This document shows, one piece after another, positions 31,060 through 38,153 of a stretch of DNA of 38,457 bases. The stretch covers positions 1 to 38,457 of IMG/VR virus record IMGVR_UViG_3300044720_000008; one strand, written 5' to 3'. Under the pieces are notes generated by a model, which was given only the letters and a program-made list of their open reading frames with translations, had not been told where the DNA came from and ran no database searches. This stretch comes from a virus. Position 1 is the first letter of the stretch; each line of letters starts with the position of its first letter. The translations under genes were made by a program, and so were the position numbers.

Positions 31060-33248
31060 TAGTCATCCACCAAGATTAATATTCCTCGTTTATCATTTCC
31101 ACTACCTGTAATACCGCCCAAAGAAACTAAACGCTTCATATCTGCATAAGCTCCAGAAACTCCATCACTACGACCAGCAAGAGGTACAAGGTGAGCATGG
31201 GAGGGATTGGTTAAATCACCACTTGCGCCAGAAACACCGTCTGATTGTGCAGCTAAACTAACTGCCGGGCCAAAAATCCAGTTAGTGTTATTTCCATTAT
31301 TAACTCCACCAGGAGTAGCCTGGAAAATAGACTTGCTCGCCCTTATATCTTTAACACTAACATACTGCGAAATTTGTGGAAGTAGACTGCGAAGCATAGC
31401 TTGAGTTCCAGCTAAAGAACTACTGATCGCTATAAGATTACCTGCTGTACCATTAACATTCCAATTAACAACAGTAATACTATTTCCAATAGTAAACTGT
31501 AAAGTTTTAACCCCACCACTAACATTAAGTGTTGTAATAGTGATATTATTTGCAGTAATAGTTAAACTACCAGCGGATGCAGCTACATTGTATGTGACAC
31601 TATCATATACTAACCCAGGAGGCCCTAAAATTAGTACTCTAGCACTAGCAGAAGCAGCAGCTACTACAATAGCTAATCCAGAAATAACAAGCCCAGTCTG
31701 AGAAGCAGATATATTCCATACATTCCCAGCAGGACCTATAAGACTAACCGTTCCGCCATTTATCCCTCTAGAGAATAATGACGAAGCAGCAAAAGATCCA
31801 GTAATTATTGTTTTGGTATTTAAATTAATGACACCAGCAGTTAAGGTAATACCTTTGCTGGACACTAAAGATAGATCATCAGATAAGGTATAATCAACAC
31901 AGTTAAAAGTAATAGTTCCCGCAAACACTTTGCCAGCACTAGTAATAATTGAACCACTACGACCAGCAAACGTTAATCCGTTCGCACCAGCCAATGTCAT
32001 ACCTGCGGATAGTATTAATGAGCCACCAGCTTGTGCTGAACCAAAGCTCATACTAAAAGTACCAGTAAATCCAGTACAATCAATATTTCTTCCAAGACGA
32101 ATCATATCTGTAACATATGTACCAACAGCAGAAAGAGCGTTTAAGAAAACATCGTCTTGTGGAAGAGGAACACTAGCTCCACCTGCACCACCGGATGTAG
32201 CACTCCAAACAGCAGTATTTGACCAGTTACCTGCAACTACAGCATAACGAGTTACTGGTGCAGTAAAACCAGTAATACCTGTATTACCACCCTCGTCCCC
32301 CACAGTGCCTGTTAAGTTCCAGTTAGCAGCACCAGCAGCACTAATATCCCCAATATTCACGTTACTAAAAGCAATTGCTGCTGCTGTAATAGTTCTAGGT
32401 ACACCTGTAACGTTAGATGCTACTCGTATACGGTTTACAATACTATTACCAGTAGCAGTTAGGATGCCCGTAATAGTACAATCCCTATTAAAAATAATTG
32501 CACTATTTTTATTAGCAATACTAGGATAGTTAATATCCTTTACATCAGATACATCTATAGCAACACTACCACCTGTTGCCCCCGTCATAGTAATGGACAT
32601 GCCGTTTAAACCTTGACCAACAGGCATACTTATAGTAGCAGAAGCAACTATCCTAAGTTCTGCCGTATTAGCGGCCATAGTTAAACCAGCATTACTGCAA
32701 ACCCATATAGCTCCAGAACTGCTAGCAGTAAAAATGCTAGATCCAGCAATAAGCGTCCTAACGCCTGCTTGAGAAAAAAATGCTGAAAAATTAACTGCTT
32801 GATTGTTAGTATCTAAAGTTCCATTAGAAAGGGATAAACTTGAAGAAGTAAAAGTATCTTGAAAAACCCACTTACCACCAGCACCAGTAAACAGTGTAGA
32901 ACCTACTGTCTTTCCAGCAAATGTAAGGGGCCACCCAACTCCCCCATTATCAGATGTAGATACAAAAAACAAAAATGCAGTAGTAGCAGTCCACCCCATG
33001 CCAGCTACTAACTTAAAAGCACCGCCAGTAGCATCCCCTATAGACAATTGAGATGCACCAGAAACTGTACCCACCATCCCAGTCATATCGAATGATCGAC
33101 AAACAGCAGCTACGTTAAGTATTAAGTTACCAGAACTAGCAGTCGCTACAACATCATCAGCACTAGTAGGGACAGCAACCTCTACCCAAGAGGCAGTATC
33201 ATTCCAGTTTCTTGTCCCACCGCTTGGTGATATTGTACGAGTAGCCAT
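31059..33248 (-). CDS. Large beta-rich tail-fibre/spike-like protein, 729 aa
   Basis: Nearly all beta-prone with G/S/T/A repeats (LTLTAGVINLNTKTIITGS, SAGSLTITANNITITTLNV), consistent with a beta-helix. The opening segment NWNDTASWVEVAVPTSADDV and a later NWSNTAVWSATS...VPLPQDDV are internal repeats; C-terminal SDGVSGASGDL and SDGVSGAYADM form a second pair. Likely a tail spike or fibre, encoded away from the tail module. Start overlaps the upstream gene end. Confidence 0.7.
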   Translation of the reverse strand: MATRTISPSGGTRNWNDTASWVEVAVPTSADDVVATASSGNLILNVAAVCRSFDMTGMVGTVSGASQLSIGDATGGAFKLVAGMGWTATTAFLFFVSTSDNGGVGWPLTFAGKTVGSTLFTGAGGKWVFQDTFTSSSLSLSNGTLDTNNQAVNFSAFFSQAGVRTLIAGSSIFTASSSGAIWVCSNAGLTMAANTAELRIVASATISMPVGQGLNGMSITMTGATGGSVAIDVSDVKDINYPSIANKNSAIIFNRDCTITGILTATGNSIVNRIRVASNVTGVPRTITAAAIAFSNVNIGDISAAGAANWNLTGTVGDEGGNTGITGFTAPVTRYAVVAGNWSNTAVWSATSGGAGGASVPLPQDDVFLNALSAVGTYVTDMIRLGRNIDCTGFTGTFSMSFGSAQAGGSLILSAGMTLAGANGLTFAGRSGSIITSAGKVFAGTITFNCVDYTLSDDLSLVSSKGITLTAGVINLNTKTIITGSFAASSLFSRGINGGTVSLIGPAGNVWNISASQTGLVISGLAIVVAAASASARVLILGPPGLVYDSVTYNVAASAGSLTITANNITITTLNVSGGVKTLQFTIGNSITVVNWNVNGTAGNLIAISSSLAGTQAMLRSLLPQISQYVSVKDIRASKSIFQATPGGVNNGNNTNWIFGPAVSLAAQSDGVSGASGDLTNPSHAHLVPLAGRSDGVSGAYADMKRLVSLGGITGSGNDKRGILILVDD

Positions 33249-33249
33249 A

Positions 33250-33687
33250 TCAGTCCTGTGTTACAACCAAAGAACCAACATCAAAATAAGCTGTATCCCC
33301 ATTAAGTACTGGCTTAGGTGTATTTAAAGGTCCCCAATAAACGTTGTTTCCTGCACTAGCTGCATCAAAAACTCCAAAATAACCTATGTTTGCTGCGGCG
33401 TTCCAATCAGCCGTAGCCATAGGAAAAGTAACTGCTGCTGTATTAAGAGTAAGGGCAGGACTAGTATTAATAGCAGCATCCCACCCTGAACCAGCCCTAT
33501 TAACAGCTACCCTGGCATAACTACCTGTTGCAGGTAATTCTGTAAAACTACCATCTGATGCTACAGTTCCCAAGCCCACCCAAAGGTTTGAAATATCTAA
33601 TCCCATAGGTAATGTAGCTGAGGCTCCGACATTTCTAAAAATAAGATCTAAGAATTTCTTCTCATAAACGTCACTCATAGATCCCAT
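33250..33687 (-). CDS. Phage structural protein, beta-sandwich type, 145 aa
   Basis: Follows a common virion protein pattern: KKFLDLIFRNV, LWVGLGTVASDGSFTELPATGSYARV, AAVTFPMATADWNAAANIGYFGVFDA, NNVYWGPL and a final GDTAYFDVGSLVV. Probably a virion surface or tail-associated protein. ATG 33687 has AGAGGTG upstream; ATG 33678 is an alternative start (MSDVYEKKF). Confidence 0.7.
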   Translation of the reverse strand: MGSMSDVYEKKFLDLIFRNVGASATLPMGLDISNLWVGLGTVASDGSFTELPATGSYARVAVNRAGSGWDAAINTSPALTLNTAAVTFPMATADWNAAANIGYFGVFDAASAGNNVYWGPLNTPKPVLNGDTAYFDVGSLVVTQD

Positions 33688-33689
33688 TT

Positions 33690-34013
33690 TTAGTACACCT
33701 CTTCAAAGGTGTAATTAAAACATATAGGGTAAGCTTGACTCAAGTTTACAATCAAAGCTTCACCCTTCGCCCCATCTAACAAATCTCTATGAGAAAACGC
33801 ACCTGGATTGCCCAAGTTCCAAATGTATTTAACCCTACTGCCGAGTTTCACAATTGCTAAATTCTCCCCAGTATTACCTTGGGAAGCACTCATTCCAATC
33901 CAAAAAATTCTAAGCCTAGCTCCTGCACCTGGAGTAATTACGACGTTATCTCCGGCAGTATTTAAAACAACTGCGGTAGGTTCTCCTTGAAAAGAAGATA
34001 CTAACGTTCCCAC
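33690..34013 (-). CDS. Small beta-rich virion protein, 107 aa
   Basis: Beta-rich with VVLNTAGDNVVITPGAGARLRIFWIGMSAS and PICFNYTFEEVY, matching the general pattern of small virion surface proteins. Located between two other beta-sandwich proteins, all with 1-3 nt gaps, so the three probably work together on the capsid or tail surface. No family named. Confidence 0.6.
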   Translation of the reverse strand: MGTLVSSFQGEPTAVVLNTAGDNVVITPGAGARLRIFWIGMSASQGNTGENLAIVKLGSRVKYIWNLGNPGAFSHRDLLDGAKGEALIVNLSQAYPICFNYTFEEVY

Positions 34014-34014
34014 A

Positions 34015-34365
34015 TCAATGACTTATAGGTATAGTCAAAACAATAATGTCCCTGTCACCGCCCTGATTGACAGGAACACCAGAAGGACCAGATCGAATCT
34101 TAATAAAACAATTGCCAACTATAATAGCGGTAGAAAGAAAAGTAGCTTGACCCGCAGCACCATCTAGCGCCAATGCAGTACCAACACCAGAACCAGGATC
34201 AGTAAATACTTCTCCAAAGGTTCCACCACTAACGTCCCCTACCTGAAGAGACAAGTCAGCAGCAGTCCAAACAGCAGGATAAATAATTCCAAGCAATCTC
34301 TGATTACGTAAATCAATCTCTCCAGAGAGAGATGCGCCGTTTAAAATTTTAGCTCTAGCACTCAT
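34015..34365 (-). CDS. Beta-sandwich virion protein, 116 aa
   Basis: Pattern SGEIDLRNQRLLGIIYPAVWTAADLSLQVGD and ALALDGAAGQATFLST, resembling small phage surface proteins in which a Pro-Ala-x-W-x2-A segment leads into a jelly-roll sheet. GAGG lies six bases ahead of ATG 34365. First of three tandem small structural genes before the large fibre gene. Confidence 0.65.
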   Translation of the reverse strand: MSARAKILNGASLSGEIDLRNQRLLGIIYPAVWTAADLSLQVGDVSGGTFGEVFTDPGSGVGTALALDGAAGQATFLSTAIIVGNCFIKIRSGPSGVPVNQGGDRDIIVLTIPISH

Positions 34366-34401
34366 CAGTACCTCAAAGTTTTTCCTACAGGGTAGTCTCT
34401 A

Positions 34402-34494
34402 TTATAGAGGCTGGCCGATGATTCTGAACAAAACTACTAGAACGATCACGAACAGTAGCAAGTAAAAAAGAAGGTACAGCGGATCACGAGGCAT
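34402..34494 (-). CDS. 30-aa single-TM peptide
   Basis: ATG 34494 lies 1 nt after the stop of the upstream gene. The peptide starts MPRDPLYLLFYLLLF, continues with V/I/L residues over about 20 positions, and ends FRIIGQPL before tandem stops TAA TAG. It would be a single-pass inner-membrane peptide. The exact fit to the gap and the clean hydrophobic helix support a gene. Function unknown (membrane or lysis accessory possible). Confidence 0.5.
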   Translation of the reverse strand: MPRDPLYLLFYLLLFVIVLVVLFRIIGQPL

Positions 34495-34495
34495 C

Positions 34496-34636
34496 TCACT
34501 TCTTACCTGCGTCTTCCTTCTTTTCAAACGGAGCTGACTCTGTAGCCTCTTCAGCTGCACTACCCTCTACTAGCTTCTTTCCCTTACTAAGCTTCCTCTT
34601 CGCTGCCTTCTGAAATTGCGGCGGCATCGGCATTTC
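34496..34636 (-). CDS. Small basic/acidic protein with RKLSKG motif, 46 aa
   Basis: Starts MPMPPQFQKAAKRKLSKGKK, then an E/A/S-rich tail ending EKKEDAGKK. The frame is open to 34681, but ATG 34636 or 34630 gives the motif at the N-terminus. Overlaps the end of the HAD-like gene by 50 bp in another frame. Shares the FQxAAxRKLxKG core with three other small late proteins. Confidence 0.55.
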   Translation of the reverse strand, partial: EMPMPPQFQKAAKRKLSKGKKLVEGSAAEEATESAPFEKKEDAGKK

Positions 34637-34988
34637 CCGTAGTTCCTCTCTTCCACCAAGGCTCAAACTTAAGTAGGTCACCTACCCTAGGAAACGTACC
34701 AGTAAAAGTAACTGCCCTATCGTCCAATGTAAGGAAAGCAATTGGCTTTATGCAAGTTACTTCCATCTCTGGAAACCTATTAACTCTAAGCCAAGCCTTT
34801 ATTTTAATCTTGTTAGCTTCCTCGTGGCACCTTGAAGAATAAACCACAAGTGTGAAGTGTGTCTGAGCTTTCTTACAGAAACGTACAGCACCCTCTACAG
34901 GTAAGTCTCCAGCAATGTCTTCTGACCACTTAGTATACGAATGCAGCACTCCATCAAAGTCCAAGCACAGAGTTGGCTTGTAAAACAC
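34587..34988 (-). CDS. HAD-like phosphatase/hydrolase, 133 aa
   Basis: CLDFDGVLHSY matches the HAD motif I (DxDG, nucleophile and general acid Asp), VVYSSRC fits motif II (S/T), IKIKAWLR precedes a loop, and FLTLDDRAV fits motif IV (DD). Phage HAD proteins of this size may act as polynucleotide or nucleotide phosphatases. GTG 34988 start overlaps the upstream stop. The C-terminus is an acidic A/E/S stretch overlapping the next gene. Confidence 0.75.
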   Translation of the reverse strand: MFYKPTLCLDFDGVLHSYTKWSEDIAGDLPVEGAVRFCKKAQTHFTLVVYSSRCHEEANKIKIKAWLRVNRFPEMEVTCIKPIAFLTLDDRAVTFTGTFPRVGDLLKFEPWWKRGTTGNADAAAISEGSEEEA

Positions 34989-35194
34989 TAAAGGCCCTTC
35001 TGCAATTTCCTAACGGCTGCGTTCTGAAACCGTCCTACTTTCTGCGAAGCAGAAGGGTCAGGCTTATCACCTAGGTGTCCACGAGTTCCCCCAGCGTTAG
35101 TTACCTGCTTCTTAACCCAAGGTAGTTCTTCCTTAGGTTTAGAAGAACTAATCAACTTAGGGCTAGTAGGAGGAGTCTGCTCAGATCTAGGCAC
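34988..35194 (-). CDS. Small basic protein with C-terminal RKLQKG motif, 68 aa
   Basis: P/S/K-rich, disordered N-terminus, then WVKKQVTNAGGTRGHLGDKP and an end VGRFQNAAVRKLQKGL. GTG 35194 is the likely start, after GAGATGAG. The terminal motif matches the C-terminus of the 127-aa and 32-aa late proteins. Function unknown. Confidence 0.55.
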   Translation of the reverse strand: MPRSEQTPPTSPKLISSSKPKEELPWVKKQVTNAGGTRGHLGDKPDPSASQKVGRFQNAAVRKLQKGL

Positions 35195-35200
35195 GCTAAC

Positions 35201-35359
35201 TCATCTCACCCTCAACGCATGAGCAGCAGCAATCCAAGCCTGTTTAAGATCTTCCTGCTGTTCGTCCCAAGTAGGCATAGGGTCACCACTAAAGACTTTC
35301 CAATCCCTACAGTCTCCGTAAGCAGTATAAGCTACTTGAGCCAACTCTTCGTCACTCAT
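35201..35359 (-). CDS. Small conserved phage protein (AYG...PMPTW...AW type), 52 aa
   Basis: Reads MSDEELAQVAYTAYG, then VFSGDPMPTWDEQ and KQAWIAAAHAL. This pattern (YxAYG, GxPMPxW, AWxxAA) recurs in many phages of Gram-positive bacteria as a small helical protein of unknown role. AAGGAAATTAA precedes ATG 35359, which directly follows the stop of the neighbouring gene. Confidence 0.7.
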   Translation of the reverse strand: MSDEELAQVAYTAYGDCRDWKVFSGDPMPTWDEQQEDLKQAWIAAAHALRVR

Positions 35360-35683
35360 TTAATTTCCTTTGTGAGTTCCCTCTACAGCCTGTTCTTCAC
35401 GTCTAGCAGTCCTTCTGTTCAGAATACTTAGGGCTGCTTCCAAGTGACTAATAGCTTGTGCGTTTTCCACGCAATTAAACTTACTTTCTTGGTAATGCTC
35501 AATACGCTGCTTAGCAGCAGCAATAACTGTCTCTACAAAAGCTCCGTTGGGCTCAATACGTTCTGCACCTCTACCAAGCGGCCCGTTCTGCCATTCAATA
35601 TGAAGCCCTGTACCAGTAACAAACCCGCCAGCAGGGTTCCAAGAGTTGTCTAGAAAGTTCTTAGCTTCAAATTCAGCTAGCAT
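35360..35683 (-). CDS. Helical-hairpin phage protein ending VEGTH, 107 aa
   Basis: N-terminal beta region (TGTGLHIEWQNGPLG, PNGAFVETVIAAAKQRIEHY) followed by a helical pair FNCVENAQAISHLEAALSIL and NRRTARREEQAVEGTHKGN. The ENxxAIxHLexAL...RTxxRE...VEGTH signature is common in phage genomes. I have an uncertain recollection that related helical-hairpin proteins act as cyclic-nucleotide sponges (Acb2/Tad1 class); this is not established here. Overlaps the 76-aa gene by 11 bp. Confidence 0.6.
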   Translation of the reverse strand: MLAEFEAKNFLDNSWNPAGGFVTGTGLHIEWQNGPLGRGAERIEPNGAFVETVIAAAKQRIEHYQESKFNCVENAQAISHLEAALSILNRRTARREEQAVEGTHKGN

Positions 35684-35903
35684 CCAAGTATTCCTTACAG
35701 TAGTGAACTAAGTCGGCTAGCTTACTTTCATCCTGAGTTACAACAGTTACTTCACAGCCTGAACCCCAAACGTGAGCCGTGTACTGTACTGCTGTAGGTG
35801 GTCTACCCGGCTCACAGGGTTCATCGTAGTACTTACGTTCTTCTACCTCGCCTGTAGGGTCTAGCACTTCTCTATCCATGTATAGCTCATGAACTTCTTC
35901 CAC
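35673..35903 (-). CDS. Hypothetical protein, 76 aa
   Basis: Acidic N-terminus (EEVHELYMDREVLDPTGEVEE), then HVWGSGCEVTVVTQDESKLADLVHYCKEY, possibly a small alpha/beta fold. GTG 35903 start overlaps the preceding stop by 1 bp. No family recognised. Confidence 0.55.
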   Translation of the reverse strand: MEEVHELYMDREVLDPTGEVEERKYYDEPCEPGRPPTAVQYTAHVWGSGCEVTVVTQDESKLADLVHYCKEYLDAS

Positions 35904-36100
35904 TACTCTGCCAGTCCACTACGAACAATGCTAATAGCCTCGTTACTAGCGTCTCCGTTGCACTTCTGCCCCACGAATAGAGTCTCTGCAATGTCTACAG
36001 CACGTTCGACCTCATGTGGCCTTACTCCACGACCAAGTTGATTCTCCCTCTCAATATTACTACGAAGAATCTTTCTCTTGAGTTCTCTATCACTAATCAT
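35903..36100 (-). CDS. Hypothetical protein, 65 aa
   Basis: Helical, charged: MISDRELKRKILRSNIEREN, then RPHEVERAVDIAETLFVGQ. The open frame extends to 36175 over the end of the previous gene, but ATG 36100 has TGGAG upstream and gives no long overlap. Function unknown. Confidence 0.55.
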   Translation of the reverse strand: MISDRELKRKILRSNIERENQLGRGVRPHEVERAVDIAETLFVGQKCNGDASNEAISIVRSGLAE

Positions 36101-36128
36101 TCTATACACTCCAGGTGTTGATCTATGA

Positions 36129-36848
36129 TCAAGCAACTTCTTCTGCGTCAATAATGTTATCCAACTCGTTAGCAATAGCGTTAATTACCGCAGGGTCTTT
36201 CACGTGACGTGAAATAGTTTCAATCACTTGAACTAGTACAGACTCAATGTTAATGTTAATGTTAAGCTCAGGTCGGTAAATCCCCCGCATTCTAAAAAAG
36301 AGTTCTAACGACTTGTTGTCCCCAGCCTTAACGTTGTTGATGAGAGATTTGTAGGCATGAAAATCACTAGAGGAGAATAGAGCTTCGCCTCTTTTGCGAA
36401 GGAATTCAACAAAAGCAGGCTGACGGAGCCAAGCGTGGTACTGTTGGGACGAGACTTGGATGTAAGCAAGCTTCTCCCTTTCCGAGCGCTTATCATGCAA
36501 GTTCAGCATCAAGTTAGCGCAAATAATCTGCTTCGCAGAAAGGGCTCGTGACTCCTGAATCAACTTCCCTACAGTAACCAACCCTTCCGTATCAATACCG
36601 CGAGCAGCGAGTTGTGTTCTAAACGTCTCGTTCGCGTACGCCTTCGATACGAACTCTCTTCTTGTAGACAAATCCTCCGCAACTCTCTCTGGAGTTGGGC
36701 AGAGTCCAGTCTCCCAGAATACCTGTTCGACATAGTTAAGGACCCTCACTTCCATAGAAGTAAGCTGCTTAGCTAGTTCTACAGTAGCGGGGTCCGGGCT
36801 ACTTTCTACAGTTTCGTGAAGCCACTCGCCTAAGTCAAACTCGTCCAT
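36129..36848 (-). CDS. HTH protein, probable small terminase subunit or late regulator, 239 aa
   Basis: First gene of the leftward operon. Residues about 28-75 look like an HTH (LTSMEVRVLNYVEQVFWETG, CPTPERVAEDLST). A second block (YIQVSSQQYHAWLRQPAFVEFL, then AYKSLINNVKAGDNKSLELFFRMRGIY) follows the pattern of small terminases of the phBC6A51-like HTH type. The C-terminus may oligomerise (NININIESVLVQVIETISRHV). Small terminase is most likely; a role as late transcription factor is possible because of its leading position. Confidence 0.65.
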   Translation of the reverse strand: MDEFDLGEWLHETVESSPDPATVELAKQLTSMEVRVLNYVEQVFWETGLCPTPERVAEDLSTRREFVSKAYANETFRTQLAARGIDTEGLVTVGKLIQESRALSAKQIICANLMLNLHDKRSEREKLAYIQVSSQQYHAWLRQPAFVEFLRKRGEALFSSSDFHAYKSLINNVKAGDNKSLELFFRMRGIYRPELNININIESVLVQVIETISRHVKDPAVINAIANELDNIIDAEEVA

Positions 36849-37318
36849 TCTAGCCTCACGTAGAAGTTAAAAACCCTACATCCCTTAAGGACGGGGGGTC
36901 AAGTAAGGGTCAAGGGTGCTTGCCCTGGGGCCTTAGCGGTAGGGTACCCTATATAGCAGCATAGGTCAAGGGTTTTCTGGGGCCGGTATCGTAGAAGTAA
37001 GGGTTTAATAGTGGAAGAATTGGAGTAATTTGTAGTAATTGTAATTCAGGAAAAGATACTAGTAAAACGAGGGAAAAAGTTGGGGGAGTTAACATTATTG
37101 GCATACCCGCCCCCTTCTCTACTAGACCGATCGACTTACTAGACATGCCTCTGCCACCGAATGAGCATTCAGTCAGTCGGCAGAGCCGCTAGGGCCAGAG
37201 AATCTTTTCGAGAGTCTGTCAACTATGCCCGATTAGTTATAGTTTACTATCTTTTAGTAGGGTGTAAGCTAAGGGCAGAACCACCGACCGCCAGCTAGAC
37301 AAAGTGAAAGGGCCACAG
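36849..37318. promoter_or_regulatory. Divergent control region between leftward and rightward operons
   Basis: No gene is supported here. It holds three copies of GGTCAAG (36897, 36908, 36964; CTTGACC leftward, the first two 11 bp apart), suitable as leftward -35 elements or protein sites; a perfect 12-bp palindrome TAGGGTACCCTA (36940-36951); an AT-rich stretch with GTAATT repeats (37020-37060); a hairpin CTCTGCC/GGCAGAG (37149-37155/37179-37185); and TATAGT at 37238 as a weak rightward -10. Leftward and rightward promoters, and possibly an origin, should lie here. Confidence 0.6.
37149..37185. other. Hairpin/imperfect palindrome in the control region
   Basis: CTCTGCC (37149-37155) pairs GGCAGAG (37179-37185); within the loop, GAATG and CATTC (37159-37170) form an imperfect palindrome, and CCGA/TCGG can extend the stem with a bulge. 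No T-run on either side, so it is an operator or structured leader rather than a terminator. Confidence 0.45.
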
Positions 37319-37594
37319 ATGAATGATCTTGAGCGCTACTACATGAGCGAAGCAGACAAGCTTATGTCTACCCTCTCCCGTTGGAACTACGATGTGTCTT
37401 CCCCCACCTTTCCCGAAGATACTACGCTTGCGCACTCTGGCGAAGGTACACCTTGGGACATGATTCAGCGTGCTGCTACTATCTGTCTTGAGTACGCCGG
37501 GTTTGATCTTCAACAGATTGCTACCCTTATCGAAGGATACTTTGAATGTGGCGAGTCCTTTAACTACCTTGCCAAGCTTGAGGGATTCATCTAG
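37319..37594 (+). CDS. First rightward early protein, 91 aa, unknown function
   Basis: Unrecognised acidic helical protein (MNDLERYYMSEADKLMSTL, then AATICLEYAGFDLQQIATLI). GAAAGGG lies six bases before ATG 37319; the upstream GTG 37304 would overlap that site and is less likely. Codon use is biased (AAG, CTT, GCT), like the 294-aa early gene, so high expression is expected. First gene of the rightward operon. Confidence 0.7.
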   Translation: MNDLERYYMSEADKLMSTLSRWNYDVSSPTFPEDTTLAHSGEGTPWDMIQRAATICLEYAGFDLQQIATLIEGYFECGESFNYLAKLEGFI

Positions 37595-37601
37595 TAATTG
37601 C

Positions 37602-37631
37602 TTGACTCTTGCCCACAATCATGTATTGTGG
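37602..37631 (+). promoter_or_regulatory. Candidate promoter with operator-like palindrome
   Basis: TTGACT (37602-37607), 16-bp spacer, TATTGT (37624-37629). A perfect 7-bp inverted repeat CCACAAT-catgt-ATTGTGG (37613-37631) covers the -10 element, as a repressor operator would. It lies between two early genes. Confidence 0.45.
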
Positions 37632-37668
37632 TCTTGAGCCAGACAACTACTATGAAAGGGCAAACACT

Positions 37669-37827
37669 ATGACTACGAATGGCTTGTCTGCTGGTGATAA
37701 GGTTATTGATTTCAGAGGAGAGCAGAGGGGTACTGTTACTGCCATCTATACCGATCGGGCCCCTAAGTCTGACAAGGTGGTAGTCAACGGACGTGAGTAC
37801 TACTGTACCGTTTGGTCTAAGATCTAA
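37669..37827 (+). CDS. SH3-like small protein, 52 aa
   Basis: Reads GLSAGDKVIDFRGEQRGTVTAI, then SDKVVVNGREYYCTVW, the pattern of a small SH3-like barrel (GDxVxDFRGExxGTV) seen in phage early proteins. GAAAGGG lies eight bases ahead of ATG 37669; the open frame upstream to 37609 has no such site. Stop overlaps the next start (TAATG). Role unknown. Confidence 0.65.
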   Translation: MTTNGLSAGDKVIDFRGEQRGTVTAIYTDRAPKSDKVVVNGREYYCTVWSKI

Positions 37828-38051
37828 TGTCTATCTATTGGTGTAAGCGTAGCGACGTAATGGCAGGTAGTGTGCTTGAGGCTAATGACCGTGACTCGGG
37901 CATGACGTTCACCATCACCAACAAGTACACTCACTACCAGCTTAGGGTGAAGGGCATGCTGTATGGTGATGTCATCCCCTTTAACGAGACTTGGGACTAC
38001 AAGACGGTTGGTGCATGCAAGTCTTTCGTAACCAGACATTTCGGTCGCTAA
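37827..38051 (+). CDS. Hypothetical early protein, 74 aa
   Basis: Unrecognised, probably small beta-rich fold (MTFTITNKYTHYQLRVKGML). Coupled to the SH3-like gene by TAATG and shares its codon bias. No motif. Confidence 0.6.
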   Translation: MSIYWCKRSDVMAGSVLEANDRDSGMTFTITNKYTHYQLRVKGMLYGDVIPFNETWDYKTVGACKSFVTRHFGR

Positions 38052-38080
38052 TCGCTCACTAGGTCTTGCATTAACGGTTG

Positions 38081-38107
38081 CGCTCTGGTATCGTGGGTTC
38101 TAGAGCG
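38081..38107 (+). other. Hairpin between early genes
   Basis: CGCTCT (38081-38086) pairs AGAGCG (38102-38107), followed by TTT; a weak terminator or a leader structure. An adjacent AGTAC/GTACT inverted repeat (about 38116-38131) lies before the next gene. Confidence 0.35.
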
Positions 38108-38153
38108 TTTCCGCTAGTACAATACCGTACTACGTCTACAGCAGGAGGCTAGT

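Noticed and set aside
34396-34410. TATAAT on the leftward strand as a late promoter
   Set aside because: It is formed by the last codons and tandem stops (CTA TAA TAG) of the 30-aa peptide gene, and no convincing -35 lies upstream.
36949-37146. 65-codon leftward frame in the control region
   Set aside because: Low-complexity hydrophobic composition, poor RBS, overlaps promoter-like repeats; no support as a gene.
38052-38110. GGTTCTAG segment suggesting a tRNA T-arm
   Set aside because: No matching acceptor, D or anticodon stems could be found around it; only a simple hairpin is supported.
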